From Saposhnikovia divaricata (lineage: Eukaryota > Streptophyta > Magnoliopsida > Apiales > Apiaceae): a DNA stretch of 64,000 nucleotides. Shown piece by piece: positions 9,184 through 20,808 of the stretch. The translations under genes were made by a program, and so were the position numbers. Where the stretch lies: the NCBI GenBank assembly GCA_036435485.1, contig CM071598.1, positions 178,136,148-178,200,147 on the forward strand, written 5' to 3'. The notes below the pieces were generated by a model, which was not told the DNA's origin, made no database searches, and saw nothing but the letters and a program-made list of their open reading frames with translations. The first letter of the stretch is position 1; each line of letters opens with the position of its first letter.

Positions 9184-12100
9184 TTATATTTCACACATAC
9201 CAAGTTCGCGCCGAATTAAGTTGAACCTTTCTGTAGCTAGAGGCTTTGTAAAAATATCAGCAAGCTGATATTCTGTAGGGACAAAAATCAGCTTGATCTT
9301 TCCTTTAGCAACATTGTCTCTTAGAAAATGATGGCGAACATCGATATGTTTGGTGCGAGAATGATTCACTGGATTTTCAGAGATGTTAATTGTACTTGTA
9401 TTGTCACAGTTGATTGGAACTTGACCACATTTGATCCCGAAGTCTCGTAAAGTTTGAATCATCCATAGAATTTGTGAGCAACAACTCCCAGCGGCCAAAT
9501 ATTCTCCTTCAGCTGTAGATAAGGCCACAGAAGATTGTTTCTTACTTTGCCAAGAAACTAGGCTTTGACCAAGAATTGCACAAACTCCACTAGTGCTTTT
9601 ACGATCAGTTTGGCTTCCTGCATAGTCCGCATCACTGAATCCAACAAGATCGAAAGAATTTGTGATGGGATAGAACAGCCCAAGATTTGTTGTACCACGG
9701 AGATATTTGAATATTCGTTTAATGGCACTTAGATGAGATTCCTTTGGATTGGCCTGAAATCGAGCACATACACAAACACTATACATAATATCAGGTCTTG
9801 AGGCAGTTAGGTATAACAGACTACCAATCATCCCTCTGTATTGACGAATGTCAACACTTTTTCCATTTTCATCCGAAATCAGGTTGCTGTTTTGGCACAT
9901 TGGAGTAGATTTCGGCTTGACGTTTTCATAACCATACTTTTTCAGTAGGTTGTTGACATATTTAGTTTGATGAACATAAATTCCATCTGGAGTCTGTTTG
10001 ATTTGCAATCCCAAGAAGAAATTCAAGTTGCCCATCATACTCATATCAAATTCACTATGCATTCGTTTGGAGAACCACTTGCACATTAAATCATTAGTTG
10101 AGCCAAAAATAATATCGTCGACATATATTTGTACAACTAAGATATCTTTACCATCCAACTTAGTGAATAAGGTAGGATCGATTTTACCTCGTAGAAATCC
10201 ATGTTTGATCAGAAATTCACTTAGCCGTTCGTACCATGACCTAGGTGCCTGCCTTAATCCATATAAGGCCCTCTTCAGTTTCAATACATGGTTAGGAAAC
10301 TGAGAATTTTCGAATCCAGGAGGCTATTTTACGTAAACTTCTTCTTTCAGCCTGCCGTTTAGGAAGGCACTTTTTACGTCCATTTGGTGAAGCTTAATTT
10401 TCTTGAAGCATGCAAAGGAGAGAAGCATTCTGATTGATTCCAGTCGAGCAACTGGTGCATACGTTTGATCAAAATCAATCCCCTCTTGCTGATTGTATCC
10501 TTGAGCAACGAGTCTGGCTTTATTTCGAATGACCGTCCCAAATTCATCGACTTTATTCTTGAAGATCCATTTGGTGCCAATGATTGAGACATCTTTAGGA
10601 GGTTCCACCAATTCCCAAACGTCGCATCTTTCGAATTGACTAAGTTCTTCTTGCATTGCTACGAGCCAATTTTCATCATTTAAAGCTTCCTTTATGTTCT
10701 TCGGTTCCTTTTATGCAAGAAAGGCAGAGAATGCACAAATATTTGCTTGAGCTTTCCTTGTCTTGATGCCATCTGTCTTTTCTCCAATAATAAGCTGTGG
10801 AGGATGATTTTTAACCGTCCTAGTGGCTTTAGGAAGAGAGTGTTGAGCTATAACTTCTTGTTCTGCAAGTTTGATCATTTTGTGAGGTTGAATCCCTTGT
10901 GCATGAAGTTCCCTTTTTGAACTTAGATTTGCTTCTTGCTCTTCCAAGGTTAATTTTGCAAGTTTTTCTGACTCTTCTTCGACAGGAATAGTGGAATCAG
11001 CTTGCTGTTTTTCTTCATCAACTGGTGCAGTTTGTGTTTCTTCATTTTGCTTTACTGATGAAATCAGCTTGCTGTTTGTACCTGTTCCTGCATCATCTTC
11101 CTCTTCTCTTGGCAGATCATTATTAGTTTCTTGAAAAGATACATTAATTGACTCTTCAACTATTTGTTTAGATAAATTATACACTCTATAAGATTTACTA
11201 GTTAGAGAATATCCAAGAAAAATGGCCTCATATGATTTAGCATCAAATTTACCGTCACGATCAATTGTTTTGAGAACAAAGCATCTTGATCCAAATATCT
11301 TGAAATAGTTGATGTTTGGCTTCCTTTTATTCAGCAATTCATAAGGAGTTTTGTTGAGAATTTGTCTTATAAGAACTCTGTTGAGAATATAGCAAGCTGT
11401 ATTTACAGCTTCTGCCCAAAAATTCCTTGGCAACTTGCTTTCTTGAAGAATAGTCCTTGCTGTTTCTTGTAAAGACTTGTTCTTCCTTTCTACTACCCCG
11501 TTTTGTTGTGGAGTTCGGGGTGCTGAAAATTCATGAGAGATACCTCTATCTTTACAATAGGTGATGAATTCCTTTTGAAATTCTCCTCCATGATCACTTC
11601 GAATGCCTACAAGTCTTGTATTCAACTTATTTTCAAGTATCTTGATTAGACTCTCAAATTCATCAAAAGCACAATCTTTTGTTTTAAGAAACAATACCCA
11701 TGTGAATCTAGAGTAATCATCGACAATAACAAAGGCATATTGTTTACCTCCAATGCTTTTATAAGCTTCTGGACCAAAAAGGTCTAGATGCAAAAGTTCT
11801 AAAGGTTTACTAGATGATACCATGTTCTTTGATTTGTGAGGAGTGCGAGTTTGTTTGCCTAATTGGCAAGCTGAACATGTTTCTGTCTTGACATATTTCA
11901 TTTTGGGCAATCCTCGTACTAGCTTCCTTGAAAGCAGCTTGCTGAGTTGATCCATATGCACATGTCCTAGCCTTCTATGCCATAGACTTGGAGAAGTATC
12001 AACTGCTGCTAAACAGCAGGCTGTTTTCTGCAACTCAAAATCCAAAATATATATATTTCCTTCCCTTCTAGCAACTAGTGGGATTTTGTTAGTACTGAGA

Positions 12101-12396
12101 TTTATAATGCATTTTTCTTTATCAAAAGCAACATTGTGACCATCATCATATAACTGACTTATGCTAAGTAAGTTATATTTTAAACCTTGAACGAATTGCA
12201 CTTTGTCAATCGAAAGCATGTCATTACCGATTTTACCTTTTCCAAGTATTTGAAGAGTTTTGTTATCACCAATTGTAACTCTTCCACCCTTTTTCTTTTT
12301 TAGAGAGATAAACTGAGATTCATCTCCACACATATGCCTTGTACAACCGCTATCCAAAATCCATTCCTTTGAGCTTGTTTTTGCGGCTAGGCATAC
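9184..12396 (-). pseudogene. Copia-1 pol: protease, integrase, reverse transcriptase, RNase H
   Basis: One minus-strand frame of about 1070 codons with two nonsense codons. Order: protease (WILDSGCTRHMC near 12370); GAG-pre-integrase with HHCC (WHRRLGH, CSACQLGK); integrase core with LLHLDLFGP, IRSDHGGEF and TPQQNGVVERK; RT with [11 protein letters not shown] and [13 protein letters not shown]; RNase H with GFSDADYAG, STAEGEYLA and DNTSTINI; and the end motif [12 protein letters not shown] at 10711-10713 falls in the integrase-RT linker. TAG at 10324-10326 cuts RT after EEVYVK. Both are compatible with C-to-T changes of Gln codons. The catalytic residues I can see are retained. The pol frame is +1 relative to the preceding ORF and is closed upstream by a TAG at 12397-12399. 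Confidence 0.93.
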
Positions 12397-12418
12397 CTAA
12401 AAAACAAATAAGAATAAC

Positions 12419-13219
12419 TTATCCTTTTGGTACCCAAATTTTGTTGGGTCCAGTATAGTTAGTAGATAGAACATATAAATCATGTAGTTCAGATTTCTTG
12501 ATCCATTTTTGGATCCATCTTGGTTCGTGGTTTCTTGTTCTTCTTCTGTCATCCTGAAAATGGTAGGCTGTTTTTCCATTTCGGTAGGCTGATTTTATCT
12601 GAGTTGTGCAGTGTTGTGAGAGATGTCCCTTCTTTTGACATTTGTTACATATTTTCCAAGGCATTGCATAATCATAGGGAATTCCATGAGTTCCATCATA
12701 CTGGAGAGCAATTTCTTTTGAAGTTGATGCTAATCCAACACCTTCCTTTTCTATAGGAACTGCAGCCTTCTTCATCATTGATATGAGAGTTTCTTCACCT
12801 TGAACAAATTTTCCCATTCCTTTGTTAAGCCTCTTTATCTCCTCCTCGAGTTCTTTTACTTTTTCATCCTGTTGTATAACTTCTTGTGAAGCTTCTGTTT
12901 CTTCTTTTAGCTTGCTGATATGAATATCTTTGAATCCTATTTCATCATTCAACTTGCTGATTTGAATTTCTCTGGTTTCAATATCAGCTTTCAGCTCGCT
13001 AAGTTGCTTGATTAGAACATCATTTCTTCTGAGTATCACTTTGTTGAGTCCTTCTAATTGAGTTATGCTATCCTTCAACCTTGTAATCATAGATTCATGT
13101 TCATCTAGAGCTTTCTCTTCCATCAAATCTCTGACTAATTTCTTAAGATGAGTATTTTTCTCTTTCAACTTGTTGTTCTCTGTCTTTACTTTGAGATATT
13201 CTTCAGAAGCTTCCTGCAT
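12419..13219 (-). CDS. Copia-1 gag C-terminal part: coiled coil and zinc knuckle
   Basis: 266 residues in the same frame as the upstream gag, separated from it only by a TGA at 13289-13291. The first 140 residues are a strongly heptad-like, Lys/Glu-rich coiled coil. A CCHC knuckle (CNKCQKKGHLSQHC) lies near residue 195. The end is IWVPKG, typical of the gag C terminus just before pol in this lineage. Together with 13289-14377 it is probably one gag protein of about 650 residues, interrupted by a nonsense codon. Confidence 0.8.
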   Translation of the reverse strand: MQEASEEYLKVKTENNKLKEKNTHLKKLVRDLMEEKALDEHESMITRLKDSITQLEGLNKVILRRNDVLIKQLSELKADIETREIQISKLNDEIGFKDIHISKLKEETEASQEVIQQDEKVKELEEEIKRLNKGMGKFVQGEETLISMMKKAAVPIEKEGVGLASTSKEIALQYDGTHGIPYDYAMPWKICNKCQKKGHLSQHCTTQIKSAYRNGKTAYHFQDDRRRTRNHEPRWIQKWIKKSELHDLYVLSTNYTGPNKIWVPKG

Positions 13220-13288
13220 AGTTAGTTTTTCTATAACATAAGTAGTAGGTAAAGAATTAAATGAATTTACCTCACTGTTGTTATCATC

Positions 13289-14377
13289 TCAGTCTATTTC
13301 GTTGCTTTCCACTTCGGTGTTATCCTCTTCATTGAGACCAACCAAAGCTAAATTAACCATGTCATCACTTGAGTCTTCTTCAGAGGTAGAGTCATCACTC
13401 CAAGTCATCAACGCTTTAGATTTCTGTTTATCCTTGAATCCAGCTTGCTGTTTTGATTTGTTCTTTAATTTGTAGCAGTCTCTTCGGTAATGTCCCTTCT
13501 TGCCACATTCAAAGCATGTTTCTTCTTTGGATTCTCTGAATTCTTTTCTGTTGTTCGAAGAATTTCCTTTCAGTCTCTTCATTTGATTCTTCTTTTCAAT
13601 AAGTCTTTTAATTCTCCTTGAAATGAGAGCTAAATCCTCATCTGATTCTGACTCTCCTTCATATTCCAGCTTGCTGTTTGCAGAATGAAGTGCTAAATTC
13701 TTCATTTTCGCAACTGGAGCTTGTGATGATCTGGCTTGGCTAGCATTAATTTTTGCTTCAAAATGTTCAAGTTCAGCAAAAACAGCCAAAGTATCCATAG
13801 TGTCAATTTGTGATGAAGATTCCAATGCTGTTACCTTAGGTGAATAAGACCAAGGTACTGCACTCAATATTTTCATGTTAATTTCAGCTTGAGGAATTGT
13901 TTTTCCAAGCAGTTTGAGACCATTCATGGTTTTCTGAAATCTTGCTTGACTTTGCCTTATAGTCTCATCTTCCTTGACAATAAAGCTTCCGAATTCATTC
14001 ATCAATGTACTGAGTTTAACTTTCTTAAGAGTAGTCGAACCTTCATGATATAGTTCCAAAGTATCCCACATCTCTTTGGCGGATTTGCATGAGGAGACTT
14101 TATCACTTTCACTTGCAGAAAGACCATTCATGATAGTATTCATTGCCCTAGTGTTGTAGCTTTCCTTGACCAATTCGGCATCAGTAAGCTCATCAATGTC
14201 TTTCGGCTTGTATTCTTTGTCAAGAAATACATACGGTCCTCTGTTGACAACTCTCCATTCAAGTGGTTCCTTAGACAGGTGCATCTTCATTCGGTCCTTC
14301 CACCAGTTGTAGTTTTCAGTGCCGAGCAACAAGGGTGCACGGTTGTTAGATGATCCAAGAGGATAATTGTCAGCCAT
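13289..14377 (-). CDS. Copia-1 gag, N-terminal part
   Basis: Begins at a true ATG (MADNYPLGSSNN) about 60 nt inside the LTR. It shows the copia gag fold (UBN2 type) with NYNWWKDRMKMHL, SAKEMWDTLELYHEG and a CCHC knuckle, CFECGKKGHYRRDC, around residue 293. Gag packages RNA and forms the particle. A TGA at 13289-13291 ends it, and the frame stays open beyond into the coiled-coil part. Confidence 0.9.
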   Translation of the reverse strand: MADNYPLGSSNNRAPLLLGTENYNWWKDRMKMHLSKEPLEWRVVNRGPYVFLDKEYKPKDIDELTDAELVKESYNTRAMNTIMNGLSASESDKVSSCKSAKEMWDTLELYHEGSTTLKKVKLSTLMNEFGSFIVKEDETIRQSQARFQKTMNGLKLLGKTIPQAEINMKILSAVPWSYSPKVTALESSSQIDTMDTLAVFAELEHFEAKINASQARSSQAPVAKMKNLALHSANSKLEYEGESESDEDLALISRRIKRLIEKKNQMKRLKGNSSNNRKEFRESKEETCFECGKKGHYRRDCYKLKNKSKQQAGFKDKQKSKALMTWSDDSTSEEDSSDDMVNLALVGLNEEDNTEVESNEID

Positions 14378-14416
14378 TACGATCGATACTATTCCTGTTA
14401 CAGAACAAATTAGTAT

Positions 14417-14436
14417 ACCAAAGCTCTGATAACAAT
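14417..14436 (-). other. Copia-1 primer binding site
   Basis: On the minus strand, TTATCAGAGCTTTGG follows the LTR end directly. It is a one-base variant of the usual TGGTATCAGAGC, complementary to the initiator tRNA-Met 3' end. Confidence 0.85.
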
Positions 14437-15644
14437 TGAAAACACACCTAGAGGGGGGTGAATAGGTGTATTATGGCTGATAGTGGTTAACTATGAACTG
14501 TTTTAAATTTACCCAGAAACGGCTTGCTGATATGACCTAACAGTTTAATAACAGCAGGCTGAATTTAAATGCAAATGCAGTGCAGAATGAAAAATGCAGA
14601 AAATGAAAAATAACACACGATCTTTTAGCCAGGTTCGACCCCTAATCCCCTATGGTCTACGTCCTGGTCCCTTACCAAATTGGTAAGAGAATATATTATT
14701 GATCACTATAAAAACCGATTACAAGATCCAACAATATATCTCCCTTTGAACCCAGCTGCTTACAATTCGGCTTGCTGAATTTCTGTGTTGAACTAACTCT
14801 CTAAGCAATACTTCCCAAGTATCCTTCTATAGTCTAGTTCTAACCACCCAATTCCCGAAGCCAAAACTTGTACAGCAACTACTCTTTACAACATGAACAA
14901 TACAAGGTATTTGAATAAATACAACTCAACCTAATGAACCCTCTGAAATAATATAATCGAAAAGTTTATGAGAGGTTGAAAGGTTTTCAAGAATATAGCA
15001 AAGTGGCTCGAAGTTGTGTTTGAATATATGCGGTCTTGTTTTTTGCACTTGGATTGTTATCTTGAAACCAAACAAGAACAATTATTTATAGATGAATAAA
15101 TTTGATTTGGGATATAGTCTTCATGAATATTCAAGAGGCTCCATCTACAGAATATAGCCGTTTTGTGTCTATGGCCGTTTGAAAATGAAGTGGAGTGTAA
15201 TGAATGAGGAGCTACTTGTTTTTGTGGAAATAACGTGCAAGGAGACAAAGAGAATATGATAAAGATATGGTATGGGTTTGGTTTAGTTAAATAAGGAAAA
15301 GGTGTCACCTTATTTAATTTTTAAGAAAAAGTTGTCTCCTACTTTACTAAAGTCAAGAATATTAAATGATAGGCATGGGTGAATATTTCAGAGGGTCCCT
15401 CACAATAAACCTATCAACAAGATATAATAAGATTCGAATGTCTTCTTGCTTTCTGTCCTTTCTGCCGCCCAGAATCGGCATGCTGAATTGTACTGAGTTG
15501 TATGATCAGCTTGCTGAAATTTCATACATTCCATAACAGCTTGCTGAAACATAACTGTGAGTCTGACATGTAATAGCTTGCTGAAATATAAACATAAATG
15601 GACACAGCTTGCTGAAATATAATCATCAAAACATAAGGGTTACA
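14437..15644 (-). repeat. Copia-1 5' LTR
   Basis: Same length as the partner LTR at 6017-7224 and about 99 percent identical by eye. Confidence 0.95.
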
Positions 15645-15950
15645 AAGTTTCCTACGTACAAAAACAAAAAGACCTCGGTCCGGAGCCATAGGCAGCATTG
15701 AGACCGGGGCAAGAGCAATATGCAGCAAATTTTTTGGAAAAATTTCCTAAGTATAAAAACAAAAAGACCCCGGTCCGGAGCCATAGGCAGCATTGAGACC
15801 GGAACAAGATCAATATGCAATATTAATTATGGAAAAATTTCCTAAGTAAAAAATACAAAAGACCCTGGTCCGGAGCCATAGGCAGCATTGAGATCGGGGC
15901 AAGAGAAATATGCAGCAAATGTTTTGGAAAAATTTCCTAAGTAAAAAAAG
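15645..15950 (+). repeat. 94-bp tandem array, right part
   Basis: About three more units (near 15676, 15774 and 15868) of the array interrupted at 6016. The junction unit reads straight across once Copia-1 is removed. Confidence 0.9.
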
Positions 15951-15999
15951 AAAATTAATAAAAAAAATTATTATTATTTTCAAAAACATTTTAATGCCA

Positions 16000-16965
16000 A
16001 CTTATTTTTCTAAGTTACCCAAAGTTCTTTAAAGATTTGGATTTGTGAAAAATCCTAATTACCCTTAGTCCCGGTTGCTTCCCTTGTCACCAATCCGGAC
16101 TGGGGGCAAAATTCAGCCAAATTTTTCTAAGTTACCTAAAGTTCTTTAAAGTTTTGGACTTGTGAAAAATCCTAATTACCCTTAGTCCCGGTTGCTTCCC
16201 TTGTCACCAATCTGGACTAGGGGCAAAATTCAGCCAAATTTTTCTAAGTTACCCAAAGTTCTTTAAAGCTTTGGACTTGTGAAAAATCCTAATTACCCTT
16301 AATCTCGGTTGCTTCCCTTGTCACCAACCCGGACTGGGGGGCCAAATTCAGCCAAATTGTTCTAAGTTACCCAAAGTTCTTTAAAGCTTTGGACTTATGA
16401 AAAATCCTAATTACCCCTAGTCCAGGTTGCTTCCCTTGTCACCAACCCGGACTAGGGGGCAAAATTCAGCCAAATTTTTCTAAGTTACCCAAAGTTCTTT
16501 AAAGTTTTGGACTTATGAAAAATCCTAATTACCCTTAGTCCAGGTTGCTTCCCTTGTCACCAACCCGGACTGGGGGGGCAAAATTCAGCCAAATATTTCT
16601 AAGTTACCCAAAGTTCTTTAAAGCTTTGGACTTGTGAAAAATCCTAATACCCTTAGTCCCGGTTACTTCCATTGTCACCAACCCACACTAGGGGGCAAAA
16701 TTCAACCGAATTTTTCTAAGTTACCCAAAGTTCTTAAAAGCTTTGGACTTGTGAAATATCCTGATACCCTTAGTCCGGGTTGCTTCACTTGTCACCAACC
16801 CGGATTGGGGGGCAAAATTTAGCAATAATTTTTCTAAGTTACCCAAAGTTTTCAAATTTTGGACTTGTGGAAAAATCCCCACATCACCTCAATCCGGATT
16901 ACTTCCCTTGTCAACAATCCGGAATTGGCGCAAAATTCAGCAAAATCTCCTATGCTACTCAGAAA
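16000..16965 (+). repeat. 118-bp tandem array near the LARD 3' end
   Basis: About eight units containing TTTTTCTAAGTTACCCAAAG, then TTGGACTTGTGAAAAATCC and a TAGTCCCGGTTGCTTCCCTTGTC block. The last unit is the most diverged. No coding potential. Confidence 0.9.
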
Positions 16966-16993
16966 TCTACTTCCCCATCCGGAAAATCCGCAT

Positions 16994-17011
16994 AGGGGAG
17001 TGGGGGGCGAA
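16994..17011 (+). other. Polypurine tract of the LARD-like element
   Basis: AGGGGAGTGGGGGGCGAA ends one base before the TG of the 3' LTR. It marks plus-strand DNA priming and fixes the element's orientation. Confidence 0.85.
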
Positions 17012-17845
17012 TGATAGGATACAACGAGTCTCGACTGATGGGATACAGCCAGTCCCGACTGATGGGCTATAACTAATCCCGACTGATGGGTTATAACCAG
17101 TCCCGATTGATGGATTACAACCAGTTTCGACTGATGGGCTACAACTAGTCCCGACTGATGGGCTACAACGAGTCTTGACTGATGGGATACAACGAGTCTC
17201 AACTGGTGAGCTACAACCAGTCCCGACTGATGGGCTATAACCAATCCCGATAGGCCTTAGCCCAGGTTCACCTTAGACCTGGTTACCCCTAGTCCGAATT
17301 GGGTTTAAGCTAATGGACACGCAGCCCAGGCTCAGGACGCATGAGATAATACTACTAGATGTGGTAGACACGAGTCATGACTATGGTCCCACATGACAAT
17401 GATAGATAGGGGAATCCTAGGATTGGCACAATCAGGTCCTATTAATCCACGTGCTGACATGCCATTGGCACATGCCACCACAATTATCACCTGGACAGGT
17501 GGGGACTATCTTCAGCATACATGTGTGCCGCACACCTACGATCCAACGCTCATGATTGCAGGTACCCATCCCTAAACCCTAATCCTTGGTCTATAAATAG
17601 ACCAGGAGAAAAAGGTTTAGAGGGGACATTCTATTTTACACACTCATATACACACACCCTCCATAATTAGATACTCTAGTCCTTATCTTTTATTCTCCAA
17701 AGCCGTCACTTATTCTCACGCCGTAGGCGCCGCGGGACTCAAACCCCCCTCCGATGTTGTTTTACGAGCGCCCAGCCACCAGCTTCACCTCCTACCAGGC
17801 GTGAAAACGGCGGAGAAGGAACTAGATCGGATCTTGGAGTTATCA
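17012..17845 (+). repeat. 3' LTR of the LARD-like element
   Basis: Starts TGATAGGATACAACGAG and ends GGAGTTATCA, followed by the CTTAC duplication. A TATA box lies at 17592-17599. It contains about nine minisatellite units (17025-17250). Confidence 0.9.
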
Positions 17846-17850
17846 CTTAC

Positions 17851-18172
17851 GACTTGCTCATTTACTACACCAATACACTTAATTCAATTATCAGAACAAA
17901 CTGTTTTTGATTACCATATATAATCACCGACGGTTTAAAACCATCGATTTCAGTAGAACAAATATATAAAATTTGTAAATTTTGTACAAAAAATAAAACT
18001 TGGTGATTTCTTAATTAATTACCATTTTACTTTGAAGTTGTTATTTTTATTTTTAACATATTGAATTGAGTGAATTTCTAGTTACTATTTAAAAGTAGTT
18101 ACTTTCTTTTAAATGGTATTCAATAATAATATCTATCATCTGTTCTTACTTGTAAATATTTGTTTCAACGAA
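17851..18172. other. Intergenic AT-rich DNA
   Basis: I see no gene, repeat or RNA here. Confidence 0.5.
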
Positions 18173-19706
18173 TCTATACTATTATATAAATTCCGAAACA
18201 TTGAAAGTTTTGGTACCTGTTTTTTGGTATTAAGTGAATTTACTTATTTACCCTTCATTATAAAGAAATATATATATGATATCTATACTATTAAAATTCC
18301 TAAAATAAATAATAACATAATATGATTAATGGTAAGTAGTCGATTGTTTTTTTTCACAATTACTTTTAATTAAAGATATTATCTTTTATAAACACCCACT
18401 AATCTTACAATCACAAATATCTATACTATTATATATATCTATACTATTATATAAAAGCCGAAATAATAAAAGACTTTTGGTACCTGTTTTTTGTTACTAA
18501 GTTAATTTATTTATTTACCCTTTATCTATACTATTGAAACTCCTAAAATAAATAATAACATAATATAATTAATGGTAAGTAGTCGATTGCCTTTTTTCAC
18601 ATTTAATTTTAATTGAAGATATTACCTTTTCTAAACACCTACTAATCTTGCAATCATTAATATATACCCGAAAATATCACATCGTATTTTTCAATTATTA
18701 ATAAAATATATTAAAAATCTGTATACGTTGTTTATAAAAACATCAGTCGTATCATATCTTACAATCATTAATATTTTCTTTCAAATTACAACATGTTATC
18801 TTTTTAATTTAAAACTAATCTTACAATCATTAATATATACCCGAAAATATTACATCATATTTTTCAATTATTAATAAAAATATATTAAAATTTGTATGCG
18901 TTGTTTATAATAAGGAAACATTAGTATAATCCGTAAACATGAGTATATTAAATTATATTAAATTAAAATTAATTAATTAAAATAATGGTAAGTAGTCGAT
19001 TGCCTTAATTAAATTATAATTACTATAAACTAATCAATTACTTTTTTCACATAAATCGTATAATCTTTTTAATTTTCACGTTGCCTTTCTATTTATATAG
19101 CTAAAATATCTTTTTTTACAATTATATCACGGGCGGTTCTATTTAATACAATAAACTAATAATATTCTAATATTAATAATTAACTGATTTTCTTTTTCAG
19201 CTAAAACGTATCATCTTTTATATATTTTCTAACTAAACTCCCTCTTTTAATAGAAATATCACGTACAATATTAATTTCTTCTTTTCAAAAAACATTACGA
19301 GCAATTGTATTTCGTAAAATAACGTAATTAAATTATAAATACTATAAACTAATCAATTACCTTTTTTACCAAAAACATGTTACCTTTTTAATTTTCTTTA
19401 ACTAAATCCTCTCTTATTCTAATCATTACACGGGCATTATATTTAATAAAGTAAAAGAATTATTTTATAATTACTAATAATTAAACAATTATTTTTTTCA
19501 ACTAAAACCTATCATCTTTCTATATTTTCACACTAAAATCTCTCCATTTTTAGAAATATCATGGATAACATTTATACAACTATTATCAAATCATCTCATA
19601 TAAAAATTTAAGCCTCCAAAATTAATATTTCAAAAAATAATTAAATTAATGAAAAAATTCATATAATATTTTAAAAAATCCGTGCATCGCACGGGTTTTA
19701 AGCTAG
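18173..19706 (+). mobile_element. Non-autonomous Helitron
   Basis: The 3' end is diagnostic: a hairpin CCGTGC-ATC-GCACGG (19680-19694), then TTTTAAG and CTAG (19703-19706), followed by host T. The 5' end TCTATACTATTATATAAA follows a host A at 18172. A second and third TCTATACTATTATATA start lies at 18420 and 18438. The interior repeats blocks such as AATGGTAAGTAGTCGATTG. This may therefore be two overlapping or nested copies of one family. No Rep/helicase gene is present. Confidence 0.75.
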
Positions 19707-19821
19707 TATTGTTAATGGTTAAAGTCATAAAATTTTCACTAAGACTCCTTATTTAACTTCTAATTATGAATTTGAACAAAAAATGATGTTCAAAGCCCAA
19801 CCTCAAATTGTACCTTGTTTA

Positions 19822-20180
19822 GAGCAACTCCAAGAGATCCCTTACCTCCTAACTCAAATTATAAGGGATTATGTTTAAAATTGTGCTCCAATAGGTTCTT
19901 AACTTTTCCTTAAAAAGTTAAGAGCATCATGTCATCCCTTATCTTTAAGAGCTCCCTTATTTCACTTTTATCAATAAAATATTATTTTCCCTCCTCTTTC
20001 CAATTGTTTCCCTCTTTTTTTTGTTCTTGCTTCCTTCCTTTTATGTATTATTTAATAATATAAGGATCAATTATAAGGAAGCTTGTTGGAGTTGTCATAC
20101 CTTATAATATCCTAAATCACTAATAACCTAATATTTTATAATATTTATAAGGAAAACACAAGAGGCTGTTGGAGTTGCTC
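19822..20180. mobile_element. Tourist-like MITE
   Basis: Terminal inverted repeats GAGCAACTCCAA / TTGGAGTTGCTC, flanked by TTA on both sides (19819-19821, 20181-20183). No coding sequence. The 3-bp TTA duplication fits PIF/Harbinger-derived elements. Confidence 0.75.
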
Positions 20181-20537
20181 TTACCAACCCAAATTGTGAA
20201 CGAGATAATACAATCTCACCCTCTACAATACCCAAAACCATTCACCATCATCAATACCTCTAGCATTTAGAACTACTCAAATAATATTTAAAGTTAACAT
20301 GGAAAGGGATAAAATAATACTCTGATTAATACACACAATAAAAGAAAAGAAAAGAAAGGAAAGGAAGGAGAATTTATAGAGCGTAGGAGGTTCAATTACA
20401 CACTCTTTGGAACCCGATAAACGGGCATGGTAAGCGATTACAAGGGATAAAACCACTTCCTCTGTTGTGGTTGTTTTGATTATTTATGAATTTGTGGTGT
20501 AAAAATGGTCACAAAAGCTATATGTGTAATGCTCGTA

Positions 20538-20808
20538 GGCCATGTTTGTTTCAAGGGATTATAATCCCCAAATTATTACCTTATAAATTCCAAATGTAAG
20601 GGATTATAATCCCATGAATTCACATTTTGATCATTGTTTTAGTTCACTTTCATGGGATTATAATACCTTGTGAATGAAGGTATTATAATCCAATAGAAAT
20701 GAATCAAAAAGATGATAGCAATATACCTCCATGGGATTATAATCCTTTAAATTTAAGAAAGATAGTGTAATTTTCCAAGGATTATAATCCCCTAAAACAA
20801 ACAAGGCC
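20538..20808. mobile_element. MITE with GGATTATAATCC repeats
   Basis: Inverted ends GGCCATGTTTGTTT / AAACAAACAAGGCC flanked by GTA (20535-20537, 20809-20811). Four or more copies of the palindrome GGATTATAATCC lie inside. Confidence 0.7.

Larger units (their letters stand above)
6017..15644 (-). mobile_element. Copia-1: Sirevirus-like Ty1/copia retrotransposon
   Basis: Two 1208-bp LTRs (6017-7224 and 14437-15644) frame a minus-strand element. By eye they differ at about nine positions, so the insertion is young. The target duplication is AAATT/AAGTT (6012-6016 and 15645-15649), placed inside a unit of the 94-bp array. On the minus strand the order is PBS, gag, coiled-coil/zinc-knuckle ORF, protease-integrase-RT-RNase H, an extra 3' ORF and purine tract. 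The [13 protein letters not shown] reverse transcriptase signature, the extra 3' ORF and several purine tracts fit the Sirevirus lineage. Two in-frame stops break pol and one interrupts gag. Confidence 0.95.
2985..17845 (+). mobile_element. Non-autonomous LTR retrotransposon (LARD-like), split by Copia-1
   Basis: Two direct LTRs (2985-3724 and 17012-17845) bound the element. A CTTAC target duplication flanks it (2980-2984 and 17846-17850). The LTR ends are inverted TGATA and TATCA. A purine tract (AGGGGAGTGGGGGGCGAA, 16994-17011) directly precedes the 3' LTR. No gag or pol was recognised in the 3.6 kb of its own internal DNA. That DNA is mostly tandem repeats: an SPDYR-coding minisatellite, a 94-bp array and a 118-bp array. 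Heavy tandem repeats near the 3' end are known in Ty3/gypsy Tat/Ogre elements, so gypsy ancestry is inferred, not shown. Confidence 0.85.

Noticed and set aside
16852..17244. A minus-strand frame with repeated SHQSRLVVAHQSG
   Set aside because: Antisense reading of the LTR minisatellite. The 24-bp unit keeps any frame open.
3000..17250. Possible CRISPR-like arrays (24-, 94- and 118-bp repeats)
   Set aside because: This is a plant nuclear sequence. Repeats are adjacent or nearly so, with no unique spacers, and they sit inside an LTR element.
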